A DNA stretch of 64,000 bases from Syntrophobacter fumaroxidans MPOB (GTDB lineage: Bacteria > Desulfobacterota > Syntrophobacteria > Syntrophobacterales > Syntrophobacteraceae): NCBI RefSeq assembly GCF_000014965.1, contig NC_008554.1, positions 2,344,001 to 2,408,000 of the forward strand, written 5' to 3'. The notes below the pieces were generated by a model. That model worked only from the letters and a program-made list of their open reading frames with translations, was not told where the DNA came from and searched no databases. This document shows, one piece after another, positions 1 through 8,829 of this stretch. The number at the start of each line of letters is the position of its first letter. The first letter of the stretch is position 1. The position numbers and the translations under genes are program-made.

Positions 1-677
1 TACATGAGGTACATCTCGCGGGGCCCGATTTCCGGGAAATCGAAAGTCTCGTGCACGCAGAGCGGCTCCGTTTCCAGCCACTGCCCGTTTTCCCAGTACT
101 TGCCGCGCGCCGTGACTTCCCGGATGTTGATTTCCGGGTTGAAGTTGGTGGCGAAGGGGTGCCCGTGCTCCCCGGCGTTGCAGTCCATGATGTCGATGGC
201 GTGGACGGCGTCGAAGTGTTTCTGCAGGGCGTGGGCGCAATAGATATTGGTGACGCCCGGGTCGAAGCCGCATCCGAGGAGCGCCATCAGCCCCTTTTCC
301 CGAAAGCGGTCATGGTAGTCCCACTGCCACTTGTAACAGAATCTGGCTTCGTCGGGGGGTTCGTAGTTGGCGGTGTCCAGGTAGTCGACACCGGTTTCCA
401 GGCAGGCTTCCATGATGGAGAGATCCTGGTACGGCAGTGCGACATTGATGATGACATCCGGTTTCACGGCCCGGATCAGGGCGACGAGCTCGGGCACGTT
501 GTCCGCGTCCACGCGTTCCACGCGGATGGGCCGCGCAATCTGGTCCCTGATCCGCTCGCATTTGGACAACGTCCGGCTGGCCAGGGTGATTTCCGAAAAG
601 ACCTCGGGCACCTGCGCGCACTTGTGAGTCACCACGCCTCCGACGCCGCCCGCGCCGATGATCAGCACCTTGCTCAT
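1..677 (-). CDS. Carboxynorspermidine dehydrogenase (saccharopine dehydrogenase family), 3' part cut by window edge
   Basis: Reads from an ATG at 677, with AAAGGAG a few bases upstream, to the left edge without a stop, about 225 residues. The N-terminus MSKVLIIGAGGVGGVV is a Rossmann NAD(P)-binding loop. The following segments (ITLASRTLSKCERI, DYLDTANYEP, LLGCGFDPGVTNIYCAHAL, DCNAGEHGHPFATNF) match the carboxynorspermidine dehydrogenase branch of the saccharopine dehydrogenase family. That enzyme condenses a diamine with aspartate semialdehyde in the alternative spermidine or norspermidine pathway. Its usual partner, carboxynorspermidine decarboxylase, is not inside the window and could lie to the left. 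A lysine-pathway saccharopine dehydrogenase is the alternative, but the sequence fits the polyamine branch better. Confidence 0.85.
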   Translation of the reverse strand, partial: MSKVLIIGAGGVGGVVTHKCAQVPEVFSEITLASRTLSKCERIRDQIARPIRVERVDADNVPELVALIRAVKPDVIINVALPYQDLSIMEACLETGVDYLDTANYEPPDEARFCYKWQWDYHDRFREKGLMALLGCGFDPGVTNIYCAHALQKHFDAVHAIDIMDCNAGEHGHPFATNFNPEINIREVTARGKYWENGQWLETEPLCVHETFDFPEIGPREMYLM

Positions 678-1307
678 CGCCACTCCTTTATTCATCGCCA
701 TCCGTAATGACAGCCGGCGGCCCGACCGGGACAGCCCTCCCACGAAGCCTTCCGGGCGATCGCTCCGGGAAACGCGGCGCGCCCGTCCCGCACTCAGGCG
801 CCCGTCCCGCACCGCTTGCCCGTTGAAAAAATAATTATAGTGGATCACTTAAAGGAGTCAATGAAGGATGAGAACCGCAAGACCAGGGTTTACGAGCATG
901 GACGCTTTTTGTATACAGCTATGAAAGCGCATCTGCCGATTCTTGAGGGGGAAACCGGCAGGCGCGTCTCCTTCGCTTTTCCGCCTGTTGTTGCGAATGC
1001 CCGGTCGTGCAGGACCTTGCGCGGCGACGCCCCGGGAGCCGCGGGGTGGACCGGATGCCGCACGGCGACTGCCGCCCCCTTCAGTTCGGGGTGCCCGGCC
1101 GAACGCTATGCGGCATGGGAAAGCCACGATCACCCGGGCTCGCTGCGACGGGTGAGAGAATATCATCCGGTGGGCCGTCATTACGGGACCGTCCCCGCTC
1201 CCGACCCTCGGGGTCCGCGGCGCCGTGCGCAACCGGGACCGGTTTGCACGGATCGATTCCGAGGCGGGAGCTTTGCCCACACTGAAAACAAACGGGAGAC
1301 AACGGAT
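678..1307. other. Intergenic region, 630 bp, no gene recognised
   Basis: This is the divergent upstream region of the carboxynorspermidine dehydrogenase (-) and the SDR gene (+). The SDR frame stays open upstream, but the translation there has no protein-like character. A 14-bp direct repeat (CGCCCGTCCCGCAC) occurs at 780-793 and 799-812. A short AT-rich stretch at 823-845 contains TATAGT and could hold a promoter, but no convincing -35 box is present. Confidence 0.4.
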
Positions 1308-2111
1308 ATGAAAACGTTCTATGCGAACAAGGTTGCGGTGGTGACGGGCGGTGCCTCGGGCATCGGCCTGGCGATGACGGAGCTGATGCTGGGGTTCGGG
1401 GCCGTGGTGATCATGGCGGACATCAACGAAACCGGGCTGAACGCCGAATCCGCCCGGCTGGAGGAACAGTACCCGGGCAAGGTTTTCGCCAGGAAGACGG
1501 ATATCGGCAAAGCCGATGAGGTGAAGGCGCTGGTGGATCATGCCGTGGAAAAGGGCGGCCGGCTGGATTTGATGTTCAACAACGCCGGGCTCGGGTTGAC
1601 GAAGCCGATCGACCAGATCACCATGGACGACTGGAAATTCGCCTTCGATGTGAACTTTTACGGCGCGTTGTACGGCACCCTGGAGGCGCGACGGGTGATG
1701 CGCGCGCAGGGCGGCGGCGGGCATATAGCGAACACGGCCTCGGGCATCGCATTTGCCCCGATGCCGCTGCAGGCCATGTACAGCGCGACGAAGGCGGCGC
1801 TGCACGCGCTGACGCTCTCCCTGCGGGCCGAATGCTGGGACGAGAACATCTTCCTGCATTCGGTGATACCGGGCACCGTGGCCACTCCGATATTCGCGGG
1901 GTCCCGGGTTCCGAAAGGCGCCTTGAAGCCGGAGGAATCGGCACGCGTCATCCTTGAGAAAGTGAAGGATAATATGAGGATCGTCTTTGTCACTTCCAGC
2001 GACATGGACGGCGCGAAGAACTGCAACCATCCGGATCTGCAGCCGTTCATGGACGATTATTTCAACCATATCGCCGCGGCCCGGAAGGCCGGCAATTACA
2101 CCGCCATGTAG
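1308..2111 (+). CDS. Short-chain dehydrogenase/reductase (SDR), classical type
   Basis: The 267-residue protein starts at the ATG at 1308 with a GGGAG-like ribosome site just upstream. It has the full classical SDR set: the NAD(P)-binding TGGASGIG near residue 13, NNAG near residue 90, a catalytic serine in NTASGIAF, and the YSATK active-site pair near residue 157. The C-terminal region around VIPGTVATPIF is also typical of the family. An acidic MADIN segment after beta-2 suggests NAD(H) preference. The substrate cannot be inferred. It stands alone, so operon context gives no help. Confidence 0.88.
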   Translation: MKTFYANKVAVVTGGASGIGLAMTELMLGFGAVVIMADINETGLNAESARLEEQYPGKVFARKTDIGKADEVKALVDHAVEKGGRLDLMFNNAGLGLTKPIDQITMDDWKFAFDVNFYGALYGTLEARRVMRAQGGGGHIANTASGIAFAPMPLQAMYSATKAALHALTLSLRAECWDENIFLHSVIPGTVATPIFAGSRVPKGALKPEESARVILEKVKDNMRIVFVTSSDMDGAKNCNHPDLQPFMDDYFNHIAAARKAGNYTAM

Positions 2112-2242
2112 ACCGAAAGGGGACAGGGCCGGCCCGGCGCGGATGGTTGAAGGGAGACTCGCATGCCGGTTTCCCGTCAGGGGATGATGAAGAACCGGCA
2201 CGGATATCATAAGACGTCACTCGCCACGAGGAGCGCATTCAT

Positions 2243-3523
2243 TTGTCGTCTCATCTTCAGCAAAGACCGGGCTATGCAAGGATAACGGAAGAATCCGATC
2301 TCTCCCTGGAAATTGTCATCCTGCTCGTCCTGGGTGTCTTCATGGTCCTTTTCGGCCTGCTGCTGTTCAAGATTCACACCGGGGAACTGCCGTACAACCC
2401 CGACGGAACCTACGGGCTCTTCCTGGTCATCGTCTCCTTTCAGACGATCACGATGGGGAAGACGCCGTTCGGCGATCTGCGCCGGTCCCGGGCGCTCATA
2501 ATGACGGGGATCTGCACGGCGGTCCTCGGGATGACCGCCTGTTTCATTCCGGGCACCCTTACCGGGCTTGTCCGCATGCTGGTTGGAACGGTGCTTCTTG
2601 CCGGCGGGACGGTCCTTCTCGCGCAGCTGTTCTTTTCCGAGGAGAAGGCGAGGACCTGGATGAGAATCGCGGGAATATTGCGGCAGCTGACCGTAGCCTG
2701 CGGCGTCGTCTATGCAATGACGGTCGTTCAAGGCCTGATCACGCTTTTCCCCGGCTTCACGACCGATCGGCAGACCGCGGTGCTTCTCATCGGCTACGGG
2801 GCTGGTTTTTTCTACCTGTCGTGGTGCATTCGAAAGGCTGCACAAGCGTATCCTCCCGAAGATTCGCCGGATGGCGCATCGAGTGCGCCGAATCCGGACA
2901 ATGCCGGTTCAACAAGGTGCTTCGGGCTGTTCCGGGATGCTTCCCTTTCCCTTATGCCGGCGATACTGATCCTGCTGGGAATCCTCCTGACACTTCTCGG
3001 ACTGCTCCTCTTCCCGGTGAATATCGGCCTGCTTCCGTTCTCGCCGGACGGACAGCTCGGCGTTCTGCTGACCCTCACGGCCATCCAGATGATGGCCCTG
3101 GGAGACACCCCTTTGGGCCGGTACAGGCGCTCGTCGCTGATGATACTGACGGGGCTCGTGTTTGCCGCGTTGGGGATCGTCTCGTGTATCGTTCCGGGCA
3201 TGCTGACCGGAATGATTCAGACATTCCTCGGGCTTGTGAACATCATCGGCGGGGCCTCGGCACTCGTCAGGCGGTATGCCCCGATGCCGCACGCGAGCAG
3301 AGCCCCCGCGGCGGCGCCTTCCCCGGTTCCCCCCACCGTCAGGAAACTGATGCTGACTCAGACGGTACTCAATCTCGTGACGATGGTCTTCGGGGTATCC
3401 ATGCTCGTACCGAGCCTCGTTTCAGGCCTGGTTGTCGCCGGAATTCTCGTCGTCAACGGCCTGCTTCTCTTCGCGCTGGCGTCCCTCCTCCAGGAGTTGA
3501 CCCGGATGCAGGCAAGCGGTTGA
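2243..3523 (+). CDS. Polytopic membrane protein made of two homologous halves, function unknown
   Basis: The frame starts with TTG at 2243, chosen because ACGAGGAG lies 9 bp upstream; it encodes 426 residues. About 12 membrane segments arrange as two sets of six. Residues ~30-120 and ~245-335 are clearly homologous: PDGTYGLFLVIVSFQTITMG pairs with PDGQLGVLLTLTAIQMMALG, TPFGDLRRSRALIMTG with TPLGRYRRSSLMILTG, and CFIPGTLTGLVRM with CIVPGMLTGMIQT. A polar linker (SPDGASSAPNPDNAG) joins the halves. I do not recognise the family. The inverted or parallel duplicated topology would fit a transporter or scaffold, but nothing shows a substrate. No operon partner is visible. Confidence 0.75.
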   Translation: MSSHLQQRPGYARITEESDLSLEIVILLVLGVFMVLFGLLLFKIHTGELPYNPDGTYGLFLVIVSFQTITMGKTPFGDLRRSRALIMTGICTAVLGMTACFIPGTLTGLVRMLVGTVLLAGGTVLLAQLFFSEEKARTWMRIAGILRQLTVACGVVYAMTVVQGLITLFPGFTTDRQTAVLLIGYGAGFFYLSWCIRKAAQAYPPEDSPDGASSAPNPDNAGSTRCFGLFRDASLSLMPAILILLGILLTLLGLLLFPVNIGLLPFSPDGQLGVLLTLTAIQMMALGDTPLGRYRRSSLMILTGLVFAALGIVSCIVPGMLTGMIQTFLGLVNIIGGASALVRRYAPMPHASRAPAAAPSPVPPTVRKLMLTQTVLNLVTMVFGVSMLVPSLVSGLVVAGILVVNGLLLFALASLLQELTRMQASG

Positions 3524-3823
3524 CAACCGTCAATGCAGCAAGGAAGGGGGCCGTCCGGCAAGAGGCCGGGTGCGCGGAATCAGACGGTCTGTTGAAACAC
3601 GCGCGCACGGCAAGGGCCTGACGTGACTTTCCGTGAGGCTTCGTCATTCATATCGGGGCGATCTCCACCACGTTGATCCGGACAAAGGACCGTCCGCGAA
3701 AGGAAACTTCTTTCCTTGCGCCCGCGCAACGACTCCAGTTAATCCCTTGCTTTTTTTTGCGACTTGCGCGTAAGTAGGGAGTGGTCGCCGCCCCGGCGCG
3801 ATCGCGGAGCAAAGGCCCCTCAT
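3524..3823. other. Intergenic region, about 300 bp, nothing recognised
   Basis: This lies between the duplicated membrane protein and the GTPase, both on the plus strand. It contains an oligo-T run near 3750 but no clear hairpin terminator and no convincing promoter. Confidence 0.3.
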
Positions 3824-6190
3824 ATGGAACGCAGCCATTGGATGGACAACAGCCGGCGGGAAATCATGAACGAATATCTGCAGTTCAAGCGCACCATTCA
3901 AACTCGAGTGGAAATCCTCGAAGAAGCCATCCAGGAAGCGGACTCTCACGGCATGATCGAGAGCGCCGCCGTCGCGCGCTGGCACAAGCACCTGGCGCTG
4001 GTCAAAAGCTCGCTCCAGGACACTCTGCTGCGCATCGCGGTTGTCGGGTCCGTCAAGTCCGGCAAGAGCACCCTGATCAACGCTCTGGCGGAGCACGATC
4101 TTCTCAAGCGCGGCGCCGGCATCGTCACGGCGTTCATCACGCGGGTCCTGTCGGACAATGACGTCGGGGGCTGGATCGAGCTCAAAACCTGGGAGCAGGC
4201 ACTGGACGAGCTGAACGCCGTGGTGCGCGCGATGCCCGCTTTCCAGGAAGAGGACGCCGGCGGCAAACCGCTCGACATCCGCGTCGAGGAGGACCGGGAA
4301 AAGCTCCGGCTCCTGGTCGAGAAGACCCGGGTGGAGTGGTTGCAGCGCAAGGGTTCCCTCGACGCCGGCTTCATCATTCTCAAGGGCTTTCTGGACGGCT
4401 ACGGGAGCCTTGCGTCGAGCATCGGAGAACAGGTCAACCGGCTCATCCTCGACCGGGATTCCCTCCATCGACACCAGCGCTACGTCGGACATGAAGGACC
4501 GGCGGTTTACGTGCGCGACGTGGAACTTCACTACCCTTTCCCGTGGCTTGGAGAAAAGGTCGAGATCGCCGACTGCCAGGGCAGCGATTCCCCGAATCCT
4601 CTCCACTTCGAACTGCTCCAGCAATACCTGCTCGGCAGCCATTTCATACTCTACGTGATCAGCAGTCGCACGGGACTGCGCGAAGCCGATTTCAAGCTGA
4701 TCGACTTCATCAAGACGCTGCGGATGTTTCCGCAGACGACCTTCGTGCTCAACGTCGACCTGGACGTCCACACGAGCGAGGAAGAATTGCAGGGGCAGTT
4801 CGATCGGGTCCGATCGGAGCTCGAATGGGTCGTGCCGAATCCCCGGTTGTTCTCGTTTTCCGCACTCCACCAGCTCGTCGGGCAGCTCGGCGCGAACGCC
4901 CCCGAGAAGGAACGCCGGCGCATGGAGCTGTGGAGGGAAGATCGGAAGTTGGCGGAAGCGAGCGAAAACGGCTTTGCCTCTTTTCGGGAACATCTGGAAC
5001 GTCGGATCGGCGGGCAGCGGGCCCGGATCCTGCTCGGCAGCGGGCTGAGCCGCCTGAGCATGGTGGCCGGCAGCGTCCTGGACACCGCGCGTGTCCACCG
5101 GCAATACATCGCCCGCAGCCCTTCCGCCATTCAGGATGCCGCCCGGCAGCTCGAAAACCGTCGGCCGGCCCTTCGGGGCACTCTCGTGACGCTCGCCAAC
5201 GCCATTTCCGGACTGAACGATTCCCTTCGGCGTGAAGTGGGCGACACGGTGGACCGATATTTCGATCCCGCGCACGGTCGGATCGTGCGGGAAACCCTGG
5301 AGATGGTGGAGCACTTCGCAATCGACGCCCACACCCGGGAGGAGCTTGGCGACCACCGGCAGGTCCTGCGGCAGCTCTACCGGTTCTATATCGAATTCCG
5401 TCAGTCCCTTTCCCGCTACCTGGTGGAACGGGTGAACCTCAGGGTGATCGAATTCGCGAAAACCGAAGAGGCTTCCCTGAAAGACCGACTGAACCGCTCC
5501 TGCCGCGCCTTTTGGACCCTTTTCGCCGTGGCCGTCGCCGAATACCGGCGGGATTTCGCCCAGGCCCCGACGCCGTCCGGCGCGGCGGATGAACCCGTCG
5601 AATACGACTGGCCCGACGATGTGAAGATCGTGCCGCCCGCGTTCAGCGCGTTCCTCGACCGCGAAGCGATCGGGCGCGGCGTTCTGCTCATGAAGTTCGG
5701 CCTGGGACGGTTCGCCCGGTTCATCGGGAGCCTGCGGACGCATGTGAGCAGGCACCAGGACCTGCTCAAGGCGGAACCCCAACGGGAGGAAACCGTCGCC
5801 GAGGCGATCCGGCTCGTCAAGGCGGAAGCCGGGGCGGAACTGCTCCGGGCCTTTCAGCACTACCGGGACACGTTCAAGACCGTCTTCCTCTTCCGCATGC
5901 TCGATGAAGCAACGCTTCACCTGCTCGAGGAATTCCGCACCCGTGCCGAGATGGCGCAGATGGACCTGGCCGATCTGCTCGAACGCCGCGAGGCCGAAGG
6001 GGCCGGCCTGCAGCTGAAAATGGACGCCATCGACCGGTGCGCGGCCATTGCCGAAGCGATGGTGGAAGAGCTCGATGAACTGCGTTGCGCCGTCAATCCG
6101 GAATGTCCACTGCCCGAGGTTCCGGCCAGTACTCCGGAACAGGAGCGCTCAGAACCAGCTCCGAATCGTGCTTCGGATGAGGGAGCCTGA
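3824..6190 (+). CDS. Dynamin-family large GTPase
   Basis: About 788 residues from the ATG at 3824; starts at 3842 or 3866 are also possible because no ribosome site is decisive. The G1/P-loop is GSVKSGKST (residue ~77). A threonine-containing G2 stretch follows (GAGIVTAFITRV). G3 is DCQGSD and the G4 position reads LNVDLD. The long helical remainder, with several coiled-coil-like stretches, is as expected for a bacterial dynamin-like protein. Such proteins bind and remodel membranes on GTP hydrolysis. Bacterial family members often come in pairs, but no second one is adjacent here. The 3' end overlaps the convergent pseudouridine synthase by 98 bp. Confidence 0.8.
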   Translation: MERSHWMDNSRREIMNEYLQFKRTIQTRVEILEEAIQEADSHGMIESAAVARWHKHLALVKSSLQDTLLRIAVVGSVKSGKSTLINALAEHDLLKRGAGIVTAFITRVLSDNDVGGWIELKTWEQALDELNAVVRAMPAFQEEDAGGKPLDIRVEEDREKLRLLVEKTRVEWLQRKGSLDAGFIILKGFLDGYGSLASSIGEQVNRLILDRDSLHRHQRYVGHEGPAVYVRDVELHYPFPWLGEKVEIADCQGSDSPNPLHFELLQQYLLGSHFILYVISSRTGLREADFKLIDFIKTLRMFPQTTFVLNVDLDVHTSEEELQGQFDRVRSELEWVVPNPRLFSFSALHQLVGQLGANAPEKERRRMELWREDRKLAEASENGFASFREHLERRIGGQRARILLGSGLSRLSMVAGSVLDTARVHRQYIARSPSAIQDAARQLENRRPALRGTLVTLANAISGLNDSLRREVGDTVDRYFDPAHGRIVRETLEMVEHFAIDAHTREELGDHRQVLRQLYRFYIEFRQSLSRYLVERVNLRVIEFAKTEEASLKDRLNRSCRAFWTLFAVAVAEYRRDFAQAPTPSGAADEPVEYDWPDDVKIVPPAFSAFLDREAIGRGVLLMKFGLGRFARFIGSLRTHVSRHQDLLKAEPQREETVAEAIRLVKAEAGAELLRAFQHYRDTFKTVFLFRMLDEATLHLLEEFRTRAEMAQMDLADLLERREAEGAGLQLKMDAIDRCAAIAEAMVEELDELRCAVNPECPLPEVPASTPEQERSEPAPNRASDEGA

Positions 6191-7007
6191 GCCGCAGGGC
6201 ATGAAGATGGAGCCGTTCCCCCGAGGTCCCGCCGTAGAGCCGGTCGCCGATCACCGGATGGCCGCACGCGGCGAGATGAAGCCGGATCTGGTGGGTTCGC
6301 CCGGTGACGGGCCGGGCGGCGATCAACGCCCTGTCGCCCGCGCGCAACAGCACTCGCAACAAGGTCCGTGCCGCTTTTCCCCTCCCTTGCGGGCAGGTTC
6401 GGTAGCGCCCGTCCTTTCTGCAAATGTCTTCGACGGCCGTCCAGCGGTCCAGGACGGGAACTCCGTCCACCCAGGCAAGGTAATCCTTCACCACGCGCTT
6501 CTCCTGGAATGACTCCCCGAGCCGGCGATTGACGGCGCGATCCAGGGCAAACACCATCACGCCGCTGGTTTCCCTGTCGAGGCGATGGTGGAGCGCAACG
6601 TACGGCGCCGAGGCGCGGGCTTCCCCGGCGAGAAACCGGATCAGCGCCGCGTAGAGGTTGTTGTAAGCGTCGGCGGGGGTCTGCTGGCTGGGGACCCCGG
6701 CTTCCTTGTCGTAGGCCAGCAGGTGAGCGTCCCGGTAGAGTATGCGGGCGGGATCGATCTCATAGTGCCGTTGCGTACCGTGCCGGGGCCAGTTGACGAC
6801 GATTTCCTCGCCGCCCCGGAGCGTTCGTGCCGGATTCCGCTCGACGCGCCCGTCAATGTAAACCGACCCGAAATCGATGAGATCCTCCGCCCGGTCCTCG
6901 GAGATGAGCAGGTATCGGGCGATGAGGCGCGCAAGCCCGGTCCCTTTCAGGGCCGGATCAGCCGTCCAGCGGTCGGTATCCGGGATCCGGAAATCCATGG
7001 GTGTCAT
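6093..7007 (-). CDS. RluA-family rRNA/tRNA pseudouridine synthase
   Basis: The 304-residue protein has an N-terminal S4-like RNA-binding segment (residues ~25-75: GTGLARLIARYLLISEDRAEDLIDFG). The RluA catalytic motif is HHRLDRETSGVMVFA, with the nucleophilic Asp at HRLD, and the RTHQIRLHLAACGHPVIGD motif is typical of the family. It converts specific uridines to pseudouridine in rRNA or tRNA; the target position cannot be assigned from sequence alone. The ATG at 7007 is used, and an alternative ATG lies three codons on. The gene converges on the dynamin-like GTPase and their last 98 bp overlap, so each C-terminus is encoded opposite the other. Confidence 0.9.
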   Translation of the reverse strand: MTPMDFRIPDTDRWTADPALKGTGLARLIARYLLISEDRAEDLIDFGSVYIDGRVERNPARTLRGGEEIVVNWPRHGTQRHYEIDPARILYRDAHLLAYDKEAGVPSQQTPADAYNNLYAALIRFLAGEARASAPYVALHHRLDRETSGVMVFALDRAVNRRLGESFQEKRVVKDYLAWVDGVPVLDRWTAVEDICRKDGRYRTCPQGRGKAARTLLRVLLRAGDRALIAARPVTGRTHQIRLHLAACGHPVIGDRLYGGTSGERLHLHALRLRLPHPKHDSELVLSAPVPEYWPEPRAVDIPD

Positions 7008-7203
7008 CCTCGGCTCCGCCTGTCCATCGCCCCGGTTTTCGCCATGGTTCCTGCCGCTCTTTTTCCTTCACCTCCGCGGGAAGGCGGATGATGAAGCGGG
7101 TCATTTCTCCCGGCGGGCCGAGCGCTTCGATCTCACCTCCATGGGCCTCCACGGTCTTGCGCACATTGGCCGGGCCCAGCCCCGCCCCTTGTCCGGACCG
7201 ATG
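6958..7203 (-). pseudogene. Remnant of a histidine kinase C-terminus (HATPase domain)
   Basis: Translation on the minus strand gives RSGQGAGLGPANVRKTVEAH, followed by GGEIEALGPPGEMTRFIIRLP. This is the G2 glycine loop and final strand of a histidine-kinase ATPase domain. No start codon, sensor, dimerisation (H-box) or N-box region lies upstream; the preceding sequence is not protein-like. The frame runs to a stop at 6958, inside the start region of the pseudouridine synthase gene. It is read as a truncated gene end left by deletion or rearrangement. Confidence 0.6.
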
Positions 7204-7279
7204 TGCCGGTCGGACGCAGCCTCGGGGCAGCGAGTTTCATTCCCATTGCGGGATGGGGCCGGAGGCTTCGCCTCGGGCC

Positions 7280-8068
7280 TTAATATCCGCGCCGGGGCTG
7301 CGGTTGCGACGATTGAGGCGGCTGCGAGGGAGGCATCCGGCCCTGTCCCTGTTGTTGAGATTCCGCCTTCTGAAGCGTATAGCCCGCGGGAACCGTGAAC
7401 AGATCGGGGCTCAGGGTTTTCACATCCACCTTCTTCAGCACGGTCGTCATGCTTCCCTCCATGATTTCGGTCTTGGTCATCACGGGGAAACCGTCAAGCT
7501 TGTCCATCATGCCGGTGATGTCCAACTGCTGGAGCATCGGATTCTGCCGGTAGTACTTGGACAGTCCGGCACCGATTTTCTTCAGCTCATCGTAGCCGTT
7601 GACGTCCTTGGACAGCCAGTATTCGCTGTTCACTCGCATGAAGGACACGAGGTACTTCCGGCACTTGTATCCTTCGATGGTCTTCGTCTCGTCGGTGGGG
7701 GTCACACTGAAGCTCATCATCAAATCCCCCATCATCTTCTTCATCCGCTCCCTGTCTTCGGCGGGCACGTCCCGGGGCACCCCCATTTCGCTCAGGTTCA
7801 CTTCGCTGTAGGTGCGTTCTTGCGCATTCAGCCGGTACATCATCATCTTCTGAAAATCCATGATCATGACCGTACCGTCGCCCATCTCCACCCGGGAGGC
7901 ATGCGAGGTGTAGTAGTTCTTCTGAATCGTCGTTCCGTCTTCCTGCCCCGGTACGTTGTCCGTAACCTTTTCCGACTCCCACGACAGATCGCAGAAAGCC
8001 GTCGAAGCGGCGAACAGCACGATGAGAACGACCAACGGCGCGGACACTCTCCATTGCCTGTGAAACAT
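7280..8068 (-). CDS. Secreted DUF4412-type protein
   Basis: The protein has 262 residues, with a signal peptide at 1-26 (VVLIVLFAASTAFC). The mature part is typical of the DUF4412 family: a segment describing a loosely conserved beta-rich fold (NYYTSHASRVEMGDGTVMIMDFQKMMMYRLN) and a KTIEGYKCRKYLV motif. It ends in a Gln/Pro-rich tail (SQQQGQGRMPPSQPPQSSQP). Members are exported proteins of unknown function, sometimes related to LolA/LppX-like lipid-binding folds; that relation is an inference. AAAGGAGAG precedes the ATG at 8068. The gene stands alone, divergent from the next one. Confidence 0.7.
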   Translation of the reverse strand: MFHRQWRVSAPLVVLIVLFAASTAFCDLSWESEKVTDNVPGQEDGTTIQKNYYTSHASRVEMGDGTVMIMDFQKMMMYRLNAQERTYSEVNLSEMGVPRDVPAEDRERMKKMMGDLMMSFSVTPTDETKTIEGYKCRKYLVSFMRVNSEYWLSKDVNGYDELKKIGAGLSKYYRQNPMLQQLDITGMMDKLDGFPVMTKTEIMEGSMTTVLKKVDVKTLSPDLFTVPAGYTLQKAESQQQGQGRMPPSQPPQSSQPQPRRGY

Positions 8069-8406
8069 TCATCTCTCCTTTGCGTTTATGCGTTCGATCT
8101 TTTAATGCTCGATTTCGGAAATGCGTCCATCAAGCTTAAATGCACATGACACGGCTGTCAAAAAGAATGATCCCGCGCCGGGGACTCTTCGCCCCGACCG
8201 GCCCCCGGCAGGTCGACCGCGAATGGAATACGCCGGAAACCACCCGATTGAAGGTCCGGTCCGGAAAGGACCGGGTGTCGTTCCGGACCGGTCCGGCGCG
8301 GCTTTCATTGACTCTTCGACGAGGCGTTGTTAGGATGGTTCGAAGTATTGGCTGTTCCGCCCGGATTGGGTGGAGTATTTCGGTTGTCCTTCAGGAGGGT
8401 TGCCCG
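8069..8406. other. Divergent intergenic region with an inverted repeat
   Basis: It separates the DUF4412 gene (-) from the small plus-strand gene. It contains an inverted repeat with 11-bp perfect arms (CCGGTCCGGAA at 8256-8266 and its complement at 8281-8291) and a 14-bp loop. Allowing one mismatch, the arms extend to 14 bp. No oligo-T tail follows, so it may be an operator or mRNA structure rather than a terminator. Confidence 0.4.
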
Positions 8407-8679
8407 GTGAACATGGATCGAGCCATTTTCGAATTGAACGCCAGCGTGGAAGCGACTTCACTCTACATTCTCATTTGCGCGCTCATGGACCAGGGGGAAC
8501 CGCCTTCGCTCAACAGCGCCCGGGAGAGATGGAACGGCACCACGGAAAGCCTGCATGCGGCCGCGGCTGAACTGCTGAGGCTTGGCGTCCTGGAAGTCGT
8601 GCCCCCTTTCACGCCGGACAAACATCTCCACATCAGCCCCAGCACCAATTGGTGCCCGTCACGGCAGTCGGTTTCGTAA
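8407..8679 (+). CDS. Small protein of unknown function (90 aa)
   Basis: The GTG at 8407 is chosen because CAGGAGGG sits 8 bp upstream; an ATG two codons later is the alternative. The sequence (FELNASVEATSLYILICALM, then a central SLNSARERWNGTTESLHAA) looks like a small helical protein resembling a winged-helix or regulator-size domain. I do not recognise a family. The strong ribosome site and protein-like composition are the main support. Confidence 0.55.
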   Translation: MNMDRAIFELNASVEATSLYILICALMDQGEPPSLNSARERWNGTTESLHAAAAELLRLGVLEVVPPFTPDKHLHISPSTNWCPSRQSVS

Positions 8680-8829
8680 GACCGCGACGCGCGGGCGGGA
8701 CGATTTCGTCCGAGCACGCCCGTGGTGCGGCCCGGCGGAAACGACGATGCGCGGCGGCATCCGGAGGATGTTTCCAAGGGGAAGGCCGGCGCGAACCGTC
8801 ACTCCCGTGGAGACGGGAACGCAGCCCCG

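Noticed and set aside
823-845. AT-rich promoter-like stretch with TATAGT before the SDR gene
   Set aside because: No -35 box at proper spacing and almost 470 bp from the start codon.
3644-5920. Very long open frame antisense to the dynamin-like GTPase
   Set aside because: It is the reverse frame of a GC-rich gene with strong third-position bias. The translation has no domain, while the plus-strand protein has an intact P-loop.
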